Assembly (NCBI GenBank): GCA_029261795.1
Contig: JAJDAP010000118.1
Span: 62,001-126,000 of the forward strand
Direction: 5' to 3'
From: Deltaproteobacteria bacterium
Lineage (GTDB): Bacteria; Myxococcota_A; UBA9160; UBA6930
Length of the DNA: 64,000 nt
The position numbers and the translations under genes were made by a program. Of the stretch, positions 53,111 through 61,492 are shown in pieces. Positions within the stretch are counted from its first letter, which is position 1. Each line of letters opens with the position of its first letter. Under the pieces are notes generated by a model. The model was not told where the DNA came from and ran no database searches. It saw only the letters and a list, made by a program, of their open reading frames with translations.

Positions 53111-54343
53111 ATGCGCGCCCTGCTCGCCGAGAACAGCGTCGTCCGCCTGGTGGCCACACGGCTGCTGGCGACGATCCATCCGCGCGCCTTCCTCGGGCCA
53201 ACCTCGGCCATCCAACTGCGCGAGATTCCCGAGCCCGTGCTTCCGGCCGAGGATTGGGCCATCGCGCGCACCCGGCTATGCGGCCTCTGCGGTAGCGACT
53301 ACAAGCAGGTCTTCATGAACGGCTCGATCGACAACCCGATGACCGGCTACATCTCATGGCCGCAGGTTCTCGGGCACGAGGTCGTTGGCGTCCTCGAGCA
53401 TGTCGGGCGGGCCGTCGACGAGCGACGAATCGGCGAGCGGGTGCTGCTGAACCCGTGGCTCTCCTGCGCAACGCGAGGCCTCCCACCCTGCGAATGGTGT
53501 GCGCAAGGCGCGCTCGCCCAATGCACGAACTTCGGAAAGGGTGCGATAGCGCCGGGCATCCACACGGGGAACAGCTCGACCGCGACAGGTGGCTTCGCGC
53601 CCCGGGTACCCGCCCACGAATCCCAGTGGATCCCGATCCCCGACGGGGTCAGCGACGAGGCCGCCGTGCTCGCGGATCCGTTCGCGGTCTCGCTTCACGC
53701 CATCTTGCGCAACCCGCCCAGCGAGGATGGCACCGTCCTCGTCTATGGCTGTGGCACGTTGGGCCTGCTCGCGATGGAGATCCTTCGCGCCCTCTACCCC
53801 GGCGTTCGCGTGCTCGCAGTCGCTCGCTTCCCCCATCAGGCGAAACTCGCCGAGCGGTTCGGCGCCGAGCGCGTGCTGTCCCATCGCCCCACCCGCGAGA
53901 TCATCGCGTGCATCGGAACCTTCTGCGACGCGGAAGAAGTGCAACCCTGGAGAGGCCTACCGGTGCTGAACGGGGGTGTCGATGTCATCTACGACACGGT
54001 CTCGTCGGCCGAGACCTTCGAGGTCGGGGTTCGGAGCGTGCGCTCGCGGGGAACCATCGTGGCCCTCGGTGTCGAACCTCCGAAGCGCTTCGAATGGACG
54101 CCGCTCTACTTCAAGGAGATCGCCATCGTCGGCTCGAACGGTTTCGGTGTCGAGGAACTGGAGGGCCGCCGTCAACACGCGATGGCCTGGTACCTCGAGT
54201 GGGCGGCGAGCGGGCGCGTCGATGCAACTCCGATCCTGACCCATCGCTTCGCCCTCGAGGATTATCGCGACGCGTTCATGACTTGCTATGCGCAAGGCGA
54301 GCATGAGGCAGTCAAGGTGCTGTTCGATCGCTTCGAGCGTTGA
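53111..54343 (+). CDS. Zinc-dependent alcohol dehydrogenase family protein
   Basis: 410 aa. Catalytic zinc residues: TRLCGLCGSDYKQV (Cys) and GHEVVGVLEHVG (His, Glu). A structural-zinc-like set is C-x8-C-x2-C-x7-C from CATRGLPPCEWC. The nucleotide fold starts at VYGCGTLGLLAMEILRAL. The substrate is unknown; similar proteins include threonine and sorbitol dehydrogenases and some formaldehyde-detoxifying ones. 27 bp after the LLM gene. Confidence 0.87.
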   Translation: MRALLAENSVVRLVATRLLATIHPRAFLGPTSAIQLREIPEPVLPAEDWAIARTRLCGLCGSDYKQVFMNGSIDNPMTGYISWPQVLGHEVVGVLEHVGRAVDERRIGERVLLNPWLSCATRGLPPCEWCAQGALAQCTNFGKGAIAPGIHTGNSSTATGGFAPRVPAHESQWIPIPDGVSDEAAVLADPFAVSLHAILRNPPSEDGTVLVYGCGTLGLLAMEILRALYPGVRVLAVARFPHQAKLAERFGAERVLSHRPTREIIACIGTFCDAEEVQPWRGLPVLNGGVDVIYDTVSSAETFEVGVRSVRSRGTIVALGVEPPKRFEWTPLYFKEIAIVGSNGFGVEELEGRRQHAMAWYLEWAASGRVDATPILTHRFALEDYRDAFMTCYAQGEHEAVKVLFDRFER

Positions 54344-54364
54344 CGTGGACGTCGGCCCCTCCGA

Positions 54365-55387
54365 TCAGGACGCTCCCGATCGCGGCCCGGTGGCGAGTTC
54401 GTCGCGGTAGGCGAAGAGCGCGGGCGTACCGCCGGTGTGCCAGAACAGCAGGGGGCCAATCCCCGGCCTGGCGGCGGATTCGTCGAGCAGCGCGGCGACC
54501 GCTTTTCCGGTGTAGACCGGGTCGATCAACAGGCCCTCGCGCTGCGCCAGCTGGCGAATCGCGTCGAGTGATGCCGGGCTCGGAATTCCGTAACCCGCGC
54601 CGAGATACGCGTCGGTGAGCGTGACGTTGTCGGGCGAGTCGGCAGGGAGATCGAGTAGCGCGCGGGTTTCGCCAGCCAGACGCAGGAAGTCGCCACGCAG
54701 CGACGCTGCAGAACCCGCGACGCAGACGCCAGTGAGTGGCTGCTCGCGGCCAGCCAATTCGAAACCACATGCCAGGCCGGCCAGCGTCCCGGCTGTCGAG
54801 GCTGCAACGTAGATGCGTTCGAACGAAGGGGCTCCGGCTTCGATCTGGCTACACAGCTCGAGGGCCGCGAGCGCGTAGCCGAGTGCCCCGGTCGGAGTCG
54901 ATCCGCCCGGCGGATGGACGACAGCCTTCGCGCCCCGCTCTTCCGCCGCTGCCAGGCGAACCTGCACTTCTCGAGCCGCCGCTGCTTCGTCCTCGACCAC
55001 GAAGACGTGGGCGCCGAACAATCGATCCAACAACAGGTTCCCGCCCTCGTCGTAGTCGTCTCCCTCGCGCGGAACCACGCGAGGCAGAACCAGCTCACAG
55101 CGCATTCCGACGCGGGCCGCAGCAGCGGCAGTTTGCCTGGCGTGGTTCGACTGGACGCCACCTAACGTGATGACCGTGTCGGCGCCCTCGGCCAATGCCT
55201 CGCCTAGCAGGAATTCGAGCTTGCGTGTCTTGTTGCCGCCGAAGCCGAGTCCGGTGCAATCATCGCGCTTGACCCAGATCTCGGGCCCACCTACATCGGC
55301 CGTCAAACGCGCGAGCGGCTCGAGCGGCGTCGGCAGATGCGCGAGCAGGACGCGCGGGAACCTGGCGAATCGATCCATGGCGCCCAT
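54365..55387 (-). CDS. D-cysteine desulfhydrase / ACC deaminase family PLP enzyme
   Basis: About 340 aa. The start MGAMDRFARFP is chosen, with a second Met three codons later. PLP lysine lies in GFGGNKTRKLEFLLGEA, SNH motif in GGVQSNHARQTAAAA, and the C-terminal DPVYTGKAVAAL and LFWHTGGTPALFA complete the fold. The family breaks down D-cysteine to pyruvate, sulfide and ammonia, or ACC to ammonia and oxobutyrate; sequence alone does not choose. A 25-bp tandem duplication lies just beyond its 5' end. Confidence 0.88.
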   Translation of the reverse strand: MGAMDRFARFPRVLLAHLPTPLEPLARLTADVGGPEIWVKRDDCTGLGFGGNKTRKLEFLLGEALAEGADTVITLGGVQSNHARQTAAAAARVGMRCELVLPRVVPREGDDYDEGGNLLLDRLFGAHVFVVEDEAAAAREVQVRLAAAEERGAKAVVHPPGGSTPTGALGYALAALELCSQIEAGAPSFERIYVAASTAGTLAGLACGFELAGREQPLTGVCVAGSAASLRGDFLRLAGETRALLDLPADSPDNVTLTDAYLGAGYGIPSPASLDAIRQLAQREGLLIDPVYTGKAVAALLDESAARPGIGPLLFWHTGGTPALFAYRDELATGPRSGAS

Positions 55388-55389
55388 TC

Positions 55390-55439
55390 TACGGCAGTAA
55401 GACGAAGCCGGTCCTACGGAAGTAGGACGAAGCCGGTCC
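55390..55439. repeat. 25-bp direct tandem duplication
   Basis: Two 25-bp copies (55390-55414, 55415-55439), differing at three bases, share GACGAAGCCGGTCC. On the minus strand, one copy encodes the last residues (GFVLLP and stop) of the membrane-protein gene and the second lies just after it. The 3' end of that gene was duplicated into the short spacer before the desulfhydrase gene. Confidence 0.75.
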
Positions 55440-55857
55440 CGAATGCTGCGATGGCGGCCAGCACCGAGAACAAGCCGAGCAGCGCGTGTAGCTCGGGGTC
55501 GCGAACGCGCCCCAGCTCGAGGCACCTGCCGAGCACGGCGGTGGCCGTGAACGTTGCGAGCGCGACGGAACTCACGATTCCATGCGCGCTCCCGAACGCA
55601 TCCCAGCCACGCAGGAAGACGGCCGAGGCGAGCCCCGCGGCGAAGCCCAACCAGAGCAGCAGGATCGTCGGCTTGGCGAGTTTCAGATGCGCGCGGTAAT
55701 CGGCAGGGTTCTTGCGGACGCCGCGGCGGCGGGCGTTGCGCAGCCGCATTCCCGCGCGCAGCGTCATCACCGAGAGTGCGATGCTGGTGAGCATCCAGAG
55801 CGGATGCACGTGTGCCAGGTAGAAGGAAAGAGAGTCGTACCCAGTCGCGTCGTCCAC
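55414..55857 (-). CDS. Small DUF4079-like membrane protein
   Basis: 147 aa from a GTG 7 bases after the CinA-like stop; a longer start overlaps that gene. Four membrane helices: FYLAHVHPLWMLTSIALSVM, LAKPTILLLWLGFAAGLASA, GIVSSVALATFTATAVLGRC and LHALLGLFSVLAAIAAFGTG. The pattern is like DUF4079 or cytochrome-b561-type proteins (two His in helices 1 and 4), but no heme ligand set is certain. The last codons are part of a tandem repeat. Confidence 0.55.
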   Translation of the reverse strand: MDDATGYDSLSFYLAHVHPLWMLTSIALSVMTLRAGMRLRNARRRGVRKNPADYRAHLKLAKPTILLLWLGFAAGLASAVFLRGWDAFGSAHGIVSSVALATFTATAVLGRCLELGRVRDPELHALLGLFSVLAAIAAFGTGFVLLP

Positions 55858-55864
55858 GCGAGCG

Positions 55865-56590
55865 CTACTCGACCTTGTGGATCGCGTCCTCGGGGAGCTT
55901 CGCGAGCAGAGCATCGAGGGAATCTTGCAGGTAACCCGCGTCGCGCGATTCCAGGGTCAGGAGTACGTGGAACGCCTCTTCGCCGATCTTGGGATACGAA
56001 CCCAACATCAATTCGGGAAACGCATGGAGCAGATCATTCAGGAGATGGGCGATCTCGCTCTCGCGACGCCGCACGAAGACACTCTTCAACAACACCGGCA
56101 CGCCGTGGAAGCGATCGCGGATCGATTCGAACTTCTTGCGCAGCAGCTCCGGAATGCCGGGGAAGACATGCACGTTTTCCACGATCACCACCGGGAACCA
56201 GAGATCGCCCGCGTCTACTAGCTGCGCGTCGTCGGGGATCATCGCCATCTTGAGCGCGCTCTCGTTCGGCGCGCCGCCGGACGCGCGTTCGAGCCGGTTC
56301 GCGATCGTCTCGCTGCGGGTGACCTTGCGACCGAATGCCTGGGCCACGCTCTCCATCGTCATGTCATCGTGGGTCGGGCCGATGCCCCCGGACGTGAAGA
56401 CGAAATCGTAAGCGTCGCTCATCGTACGCACTTCCTGCGCAATCAGGTCGACCTCGTCGGCAATCGTGAGGATCCGCTCGACGTCGACGCCGAGCGTGCG
56501 TAGCTCTCGACAGAGATACGGGGAGTTGGTGTCGGTCACCTTCCCCGAAAGGATCTCGTTGCCGATGATGAGGATCCCGGCGGACGGCAT
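55865..56590 (-). CDS. CinA-like molybdopterin-binding domain protein
   Basis: 241 aa; only the N-terminal MoaB/MogA-like domain of CinA, without the C-terminal NMN-deamidase part. Motifs: ILIIGNEILSGKVTDTN, FVFTSGGIGPTHDDMTME and VHVFPGIPELLRKKF. Short CinA-like proteins may act in pyridine nucleotide or molybdopterin metabolism; competence function is not implied. Its 3' end lies 7 bp before the small membrane gene, suggesting one transcript. Confidence 0.9.
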   Translation of the reverse strand: MPSAGILIIGNEILSGKVTDTNSPYLCRELRTLGVDVERILTIADEVDLIAQEVRTMSDAYDFVFTSGGIGPTHDDMTMESVAQAFGRKVTRSETIANRLERASGGAPNESALKMAMIPDDAQLVDAGDLWFPVVIVENVHVFPGIPELLRKKFESIRDRFHGVPVLLKSVFVRRRESEIAHLLNDLLHAFPELMLGSYPKIGEEAFHVLLTLESRDAGYLQDSLDALLAKLPEDAIHKVE

Positions 56591-56669
56591 GTCGCGAGCT
56601 TATCCCAGCGCCCGACCCCTCGCCGGGGTGCTCGCGAGCCGGCAGATCCCATGGCCTACACTGTGGCGC

Positions 56670-56978
56670 GTGATACATCGCGTACAGTTCCAACGCCGAA
56701 TCGCTGGCGAGATCGAGACGCTTTCCACCGAGGTTCCCGATGGGACCACGCTCTGGGACGCGGCCCGCGCGCTCGATCTTCCGGTTGCGACTTCCTGCCA
56801 GGGGGCGTCGCTCTGCGGCCGCTGTGGTCTCGAACCGCTCGCCGGCGGCCGCGCACTCAGCGCCGAATCCAAAGCCGAGCTGGCGGCGAAGCAGCGCAGC
56901 CGGATCGACCCCGCGCTGCGGCTCTCGTGCCAGGCCCGTGTCCACGGCGACGTGCTGGCCACCGCACGTTATTGGTGA
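56670..56978 (+). CDS. 2Fe-2S ferredoxin-like protein
   Basis: 102 aa from a GTG (VIHRVQFQRR). Cys pattern: CQGASLCGRCG, C-x5-C-x2-C, then the fourth in LRLSCQARVHGD, which is the plant-type 2Fe-2S pattern. A cytosolic electron carrier. It ends 4 bp before the start of a CbiX-like gene, so they are coupled; the pairing may hint at a partner in siroheme or cobalamin work, but this is not proven. It is divergent from the CinA-like gene with about 80 bp between. Confidence 0.87.
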   Translation: MIHRVQFQRRIAGEIETLSTEVPDGTTLWDAARALDLPVATSCQGASLCGRCGLEPLAGGRALSAESKAELAAKQRSRIDPALRLSCQARVHGDVLATARYW

Positions 56979-56982
56979 AGAC

Positions 56983-57363
56983 GTGCGCGCCATCGTCCTG
57001 GTCGATCACGGTAGCCGCGCGAGCGAGGCCAACGCGCAGCTCGAACAGGCGGCCGAGCAGCTGAGAACCCGGCTGCCAGCGCATCATGTCGTGGCCGCGC
57101 ACATGGAACTCGCGCCACCCGACCTGCCGAGCGCGATCGAAGCCTGTGTCCGAGCCGGCGCCAGTGAGATCGTCGTGGCCCCCTGGTTCCTGGCGCCGGG
57201 ACGTCACGGCGCGAGCGACATTCCGCGCATGGTCGAAGAGGCGCGCCTGGGCCATCCCGAAGTGAAGCTGTCGCTTGCGAGCCCGCTCGGCGTCCACCCC
57301 GGCTTGATCGAAGCCGTCATCGACCGGATCAACGAAAGTGAAGATCCGAGCCGTACTGGATGA
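56983..57363 (+). CDS. CbiX/SirB-like sirohydrochlorin chelatase
   Basis: 126 aa from a GTG; short, single-domain CbiX-S size. Motifs: AIVLVDHGSRASEANAQLEQ, AHMELAPPDLPSAIEA and VAPWFLAPGRHGASDIP. The two His (DHGS and RHGASD) are the usual metal site. Such proteins insert cobalt or iron into sirohydrochlorin. It follows a ferredoxin. The 3' end overlaps the opposite GNAT gene by 35 bases. Confidence 0.88.
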   Translation: MRAIVLVDHGSRASEANAQLEQAAEQLRTRLPAHHVVAAHMELAPPDLPSAIEACVRAGASEIVVAPWFLAPGRHGASDIPRMVEEARLGHPEVKLSLASPLGVHPGLIEAVIDRINESEDPSRTG

Positions 57364-58087
57364 GCCCGAGCCTTCTCGCCACCGCGCGAGAGGCCGCGTT
57401 TTCCCATGAGGTGCTGTAGAGCGGCTCGACACCACGGCTTCGGATCTCGCGGGCCCAGGCTGCAACCACTTCGCCCGCGAAACCGTGCCCGCGCCATGCC
57501 GGGCTCGTTTCGACGCCGACCTCGCACGCCGCTCCGGGTACCGTGGCGCAGAAGGCCAGCGCGACGGGGCGGTCTTCGCGCATCACGGCAAACATCGGCG
57601 CGCGATCGGCGACGGGTTCGTCGAAGCCGGGCATGGCCTCGACGATCCGCTCGCGGTCTTCGGGCTTCATCAGGCGCGCCGCTTCTCCCCCTTCCAGCAC
57701 GCTCGGAAATCGGAAGGCGGGGCCGGCGAACTCGAACGCGACGTTCTCGAACTCCTCGATGCGTGCGCGCATCGCGGCGAACCGTTCCGGCTTCGCTTCG
57801 AGATCCGACACGACGCCTTCCGCCGCTGCGAAACGGAACAGATCGCGCTGCAACGAATCCGGGAGTCCTGCCCGGACGCGCCACAGATTCCCGAGCCGTG
57901 TGCGGCCAAAGAACAGGAACGGCGCCGGCGCCCGATCGCCGGGCGGCCCGTTGTAGTGGGTGATCCGACCGGTGTCATCGTGACGATAGAGCGTGCCGAT
58001 CTGGAGCGTCAGCCAGTCGAGTTCGGAACGTTCGCCTCCGGACGGATCGCCTCCGGACTGGGCGGGTTCGGAACGCAACCGGCTCAC
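57329..58087 (-). CDS. GNAT family N-acetyltransferase
   Basis: 252 aa from a GTG overlapping the stop of the upstream small membrane gene (GTGA). The C-terminal GNAT core is clear: CEVGVETSPAWRGHGFAGEV (the acetyl-CoA loop R-x-x-G-x-G/A) and SWENAASRAVARRLGLIQYG. The N-terminal 140 residues have a second domain of unknown type (LYRHDDTGRITHYNGPPG). The substrate is unknown. Confidence 0.85.
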   Translation of the reverse strand: MSRLRSEPAQSGGDPSGGERSELDWLTLQIGTLYRHDDTGRITHYNGPPGDRAPAPFLFFGRTRLGNLWRVRAGLPDSLQRDLFRFAAAEGVVSDLEAKPERFAAMRARIEEFENVAFEFAGPAFRFPSVLEGGEAARLMKPEDRERIVEAMPGFDEPVADRAPMFAVMREDRPVALAFCATVPGAACEVGVETSPAWRGHGFAGEVVAAWAREIRSRGVEPLYSTSWENAASRAVARRLGLIQYGSDLHFR

Positions 58088-58407
58088 GTTTCCGACGGAA
58101 ACTTGCGCTCGTGAACACTCCAGCTGGCGCGCGCTGCGAGACTTCCGCTCACCGTGAAGATACCGACACAGAAGAGCAGGATCGAAGCGAAGCGCCATGT
58201 CGCGAAGTCTGCCGGGAGTGCGGCTTCCTGGACGCTCATGACGACGAACGACATCAACGCCCCGAGCGGAAGCCCGCGCAGGAAGAGGCCGTTGCGCAGC
58301 AGGAACGCGCGCTTCCCCTTGGCTCGGATGGCAGCCCACTCCTCCGCTTCGTAGTTGCGCACAACGCGAAGATGGCGACCCCGTCGCGGGGTGTCATCCT
58401 GCGCCAT
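58084..58407 (-). CDS. Small two-helix membrane protein
   Basis: 107 aa. Basic N-terminus (RRGRHLRVVRNYEAEEWA) and two hydrophobic segments (LGALMSFVVMSVQ; FASILLFCVGIFTVSGSL). No family is recognised. Its start codon is on the same bases as the start of the divergent MFS gene (58405-58408), and its end overlaps the GNAT gene start. Coupling suggests it acts with the acetyltransferase. Confidence 0.65.
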   Translation of the reverse strand: MAQDDTPRRGRHLRVVRNYEAEEWAAIRAKGKRAFLLRNGLFLRGLPLGALMSFVVMSVQEAALPADFATWRFASILLFCVGIFTVSGSLAARASWSVHERKFPSET

Positions 58408-59599
58408 GCCCTGGCGACTCCCCGCCTTCTGGTTTCTCTACATGGCGGGCCTGGGGCTGGTCTATCCGTTCCAGGCCGTCTGGTTCCAGGAGAGTGCCGG
58501 CTTGAGCGGCGCCGAGCTCGGCATGGTGCTGGCGCTGCGGCCGGTCATGGCGCTCCTGGGGCAGCCGATCTGGGGCCGCCTGGCCGACCGCACCGGCGCT
58601 CGGGCCCAGATACTCGCTGGGGTCCTGCTATGCGCGGCCATCGCCTACTCGGTGCTGCCCTGGATGAACAGCGTGGTCACGATCGCGCTGGTTTTCGGCT
58701 GCGCGTCGTTCTTCGGGACGTCGATCATGCCGCTCGGCACATCGGTCAGCATGGCCGCCCTCGGAGAGCGCGCCAGCGAACGCTTCGGTGGCGTCCGCGT
58801 CTGGGGCACGGTCGGCTACCTGATCTTCCTCTTCTCGTTCCCGCGGCTGCTCGAGCTCTGGCGCGAGCGCGAGGGGCTGCTCGACGCGGCCGGGGAACCG
58901 GGCCTCGGCCCCGGTCTGTTCGTCGGCCTGGCGATCGTGAGCGTGCTGGCGGCGGCGGCGGTGGGCGGCGTCCGAATCCAGGGAAGTGCTGCCGCGCGAA
59001 GCCGGGCCGGCGATGTCCGGTTGCTGCTCCGGCATCGCCCGTACCGGAGAATCCTGCTGTTCGGCTTCCTGGCCCAGGCGATGCTGGCCGGGCCGATCCA
59101 GTTCTTCTCGATCCTGGTCGGAGAACGCGGCGGCACCCTCACGGATGTGTCGGACCTGTGGGTGCCCATGCTCCTGGTCGAGATCGTGCTGGTCTTCCTG
59201 TCGAGTCAGGCGACGCGGCGCTTCGGAGCGAAGGCCCTCATCGCGGTGGGTATCGGAGCGGACGGCCTTCGCTGGTTGCTGACGCTGCTCGCCCCGAGCC
59301 TCTTCTGGATGATCTGGCCGCAACTCCTTCACGGCGTCGTCATCGCCGGCCTGATCATCGGCTCCGCCCATTATGTGGAGCAGGTGGTCCCGGATCGGTT
59401 GCGATCGACCGGACAAGCGGGCTTCGCGATGGTCGGGATCAGCTGTGCGACCGCGTTCTCAAATCTGGGAACCGGGTTCCTGGCCGATGCCTATGGGATC
59501 GAAGCCCCATTCCTGGTGGGCGGCACGGGCGCGGTGCTTCTGGCGATCGTCGCGATCTGGGGCCTCCCCAAGCCGCAACGGATGGCAGAAGCCGCCTGA
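58406..59599 (+). CDS. MFS transporter
   Basis: 397 aa, about 12 membrane helices. The helix 2-3 loop is GRLADRTGARAQILAG, the MFS A-like motif (G-x3-D-R/K-x-G). The fold resembles LacY/nucleoside-H+ symporter-like and multidrug MFS members (FGGVRVWGTVGYLIFLFSFP and a GTGFLADAYGIEAPF last loop). The substrate is unknown. Its ATG overlaps the start codon of the minus-strand gene, so the promoter is probably inside that gene. Confidence 0.85.
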   Translation: MPWRLPAFWFLYMAGLGLVYPFQAVWFQESAGLSGAELGMVLALRPVMALLGQPIWGRLADRTGARAQILAGVLLCAAIAYSVLPWMNSVVTIALVFGCASFFGTSIMPLGTSVSMAALGERASERFGGVRVWGTVGYLIFLFSFPRLLELWREREGLLDAAGEPGLGPGLFVGLAIVSVLAAAAVGGVRIQGSAAARSRAGDVRLLLRHRPYRRILLFGFLAQAMLAGPIQFFSILVGERGGTLTDVSDLWVPMLLVEIVLVFLSSQATRRFGAKALIAVGIGADGLRWLLTLLAPSLFWMIWPQLLHGVVIAGLIIGSAHYVEQVVPDRLRSTGQAGFAMVGISCATAFSNLGTGFLADAYGIEAPFLVGGTGAVLLAIVAIWGLPKPQRMAEAA

Positions 59600-59634
59600 A
59601 GGCCTGAGAAATGTGTCGATTCGACTGAACCAAT

Positions 59635-59662
59635 TTGACGATTTTGGTCGAATTCGTACAAT
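59635..59662 (+). promoter_or_regulatory. Promoter and candidate operator of the efflux operon
   Basis: TTGACG (59635-59640), 16-bp spacer, TACAAT (59657-59662), a good sigma70-like pair. ATTCGAC (59619-59625) and GTCGAAT (59647-59653) form an inverted repeat around it. The -10 ends only 10 bp before the TetR start codon and no ribosome binding site is seen, so a leaderless transcript is likely. Confidence 0.65.
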
Positions 59663-59672
59663 TATAGATCTC

Positions 59673-60344
59673 ATGACTCAGCCGGCCCCCCACTCTTCGC
59701 CGGCCCGGATCGATCGAGGCGAGCGCACGCGAATGCGCCTGCTCGACGCCGCGGGCCATTGCATTGCCGCCGCCGGTTTCTCGAAGACCACGGTCGAGGA
59801 CATCGCCAGCCACGCGGGCGTCTCGAAAGGCATCGTCTATCACCACTTCGATGGGAAGGACGGCCTCCTCGAAGCGCTGATCACCAAGCTCACGACGGAC
59901 TGGATCGAAGTGAGCGGCCTCGATGTCTGGATCGAGCGGACTGAATCCCTGGAAGACGCGATCGCGGGAATGCTGCGCGGCTCGCTCGAGTACGCGCGCA
60001 CCCATCCGTTGGTGCAGGCGCTCTTCCAGCTCGACCCGATCGTGGCACGCGGGCTCGGCTCGACGGAATCGATCAAGCGCATCACGGACGAGGCGCACGA
60101 CCGGGTGGTCGCCGCCATCAGCAGTGGCATCGACCGCGGCGAACTGCGCGGGGATCTCGATGCCGGGCTCGTGGCGGATGTCGTGCGCATGATCGACATG
60201 GCCTTGATCGACCATCTGTTGACCCCGGAATGGATCGACGTTTCCGATGAGCGCTTCGTGGATACCTGCATCGAGGTGCTGTTTCGCGGAATCGGCGGGG
60301 GGCGTGCGGACGCGGGATGCGACGAAGCTGGAGATGAACGATGA
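59673..60344 (+). CDS. TetR-family regulator of RND efflux genes
   Basis: 223 aa. Helix-turn-helix in TTVEDIASHAGVSKGIVYHH; the C-terminal domain is helical with no named ligand motif. First gene of a TetR-MFP-RND operon, overlapping the MFP start by 4 nt (ATGA). By analogy with AcrR, TtgR and similar proteins it likely represses this operon until a toxic compound binds. The transcript may be leaderless. Confidence 0.92.
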   Translation: MTQPAPHSSPARIDRGERTRMRLLDAAGHCIAAAGFSKTTVEDIASHAGVSKGIVYHHFDGKDGLLEALITKLTTDWIEVSGLDVWIERTESLEDAIAGMLRGSLEYARTHPLVQALFQLDPIVARGLGSTESIKRITDEAHDRVVAAISSGIDRGELRGDLDAGLVADVVRMIDMALIDHLLTPEWIDVSDERFVDTCIEVLFRGIGGGRADAGCDEAGDER

Positions 60345-61492
60345 AGCGGCGGCCGATGATCCTGATATTGGCGTTGGCCCTGGCCAGCGCTTGCGGGGGT
60401 GGCTCGAGCGAGAGCGAACTTCCCGACGTCGCAGCGGGCGCTGAGGCCAGCCCCGACGACAACGCTCCGGAGCAGATCCAGATCGAGCGCGTCCGGAGTC
60501 TGGCGCTGCGGGCGCGCATCGCGTCCTCGGGCACCATCGAAGCGCGACGCCTCACCGAGGTTGCTGCCGAGGTGATGGGCCGCATCGTGCGCGTCCACGT
60601 TGACGTTGGCGACGATGTCGACGCTGGCGCCCCACTCTTCCAAATCGATCCAGGCCCGTATCGGATGATCGTGGCCGAGGCGAACGCGGCCCTCGAGCTC
60701 GCCCGCGCCGAGAGCGCCAACGCCGATTCAGAGGCCGAGCGCCTGCGCTTGCTGGTGGCGAACGCGGTCGCTTCGAAGCAACGCTACGACCAACTGCGCA
60801 CCGTCGCCGAGGTCTCCCACGCTCGGGTTGCGGCTGCCCAGGCGCGGCTCGACCGCGCGCGCCTCGATCTGGCGCGCACCGAAGTCCGCGCGCCCTACGA
60901 TGCCAGCGTCGTCGCTCGCCACGCCCACGAGGGCGCCATGGCCGGTGCCGGACCGATCCTGGCGATTCAAGAGCGGGGGGCGCTCGAAGCCATCCTGGAC
61001 ATCCCCGAAGCAACTCCGGTCGCAGTCCGCGTGGGCGACCCCGTCAGGTTGTACATCGAAGGCCTGGCCGAACCGATCCTGGCACAGGTGGACCGCGTGG
61101 CCGCTCGTGTCGATCCGCAGACGCGAACCTACGAAATCCGCGCCGATATCGTGACTGAAGGTTCGCTGGTAAAGGCGGGCTCCTACGCGCGCGCCGAGAT
61201 CGAGCCTTCCCGCCCGAAGCCGCAGCCTGTCGTGAGCGCGAGCTCGGTGTTGAACCGCGACGGTCGGCAATACGTGCTGCGCGTCGTCGATGGCGTGGTC
61301 GAGCACGTGTCGGTGCGCGTCGGAATCCGCATCGATGACCATGCCGAGATACTCGCCGGCGTTTCCCCGGGCGAGTGGGTCGTTACCGGCGACGCCGTGG
61401 TGCGACTAGCGGATGGCGCGCGGATCGAGCGGCGCCAGGCAGAAGCCGTCTCGACGGCGGCGACCCAGCCGCCGGAGGAGCCCGGCACATGA
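60341..61492 (+). CDS. RND efflux periplasmic adaptor (MFP/HlyD) lipoprotein
   Basis: 383 aa. The signal peptide ends in LASAC, so it is lipid-anchored as in AcrA. Barrel-sandwich and helical hairpin domains follow (VAAEVMGRIVRVHVDVGDDV; LEAILDIPEATPVAVRVGD), with the lipoyl/beta-barrel end EWVVTGDAVVRL. It links the inner-membrane RND pump to an outer-membrane channel, which is not encoded here. Coupled by ATGA on both sides to the TetR and pump genes. Confidence 0.93.
   Translation: MKRRPMILILALALASACGGGSSESELPDVAAGAEASPDDNAPEQIQIERVRSLALRARIASSGTIEARRLTEVAAEVMGRIVRVHVDVGDDVDAGAPLFQIDPGPYRMIVAEANAALELARAESANADSEAERLRLLVANAVASKQRYDQLRTVAEVSHARVAAAQARLDRARLDLARTEVRAPYDASVVARHAHEGAMAGAGPILAIQERGALEAILDIPEATPVAVRVGDPVRLYIEGLAEPILAQVDRVAARVDPQTRTYEIRADIVTEGSLVKAGSYARAEIEPSRPKPQPVVSASSVLNRDGRQYVLRVVDGVVEHVSVRVGIRIDDHAEILAGVSPGEWVVTGDAVVRLADGARIERRQAEAVSTAATQPPEEPGT

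Noticed and set aside
50984-53215. 743-codon minus-strand frame
   Set aside because: Covers the VOC and LLM genes in antisense; no fold and a composition rich in Arg, Gln and Asp typical of high-GC shadow frames.
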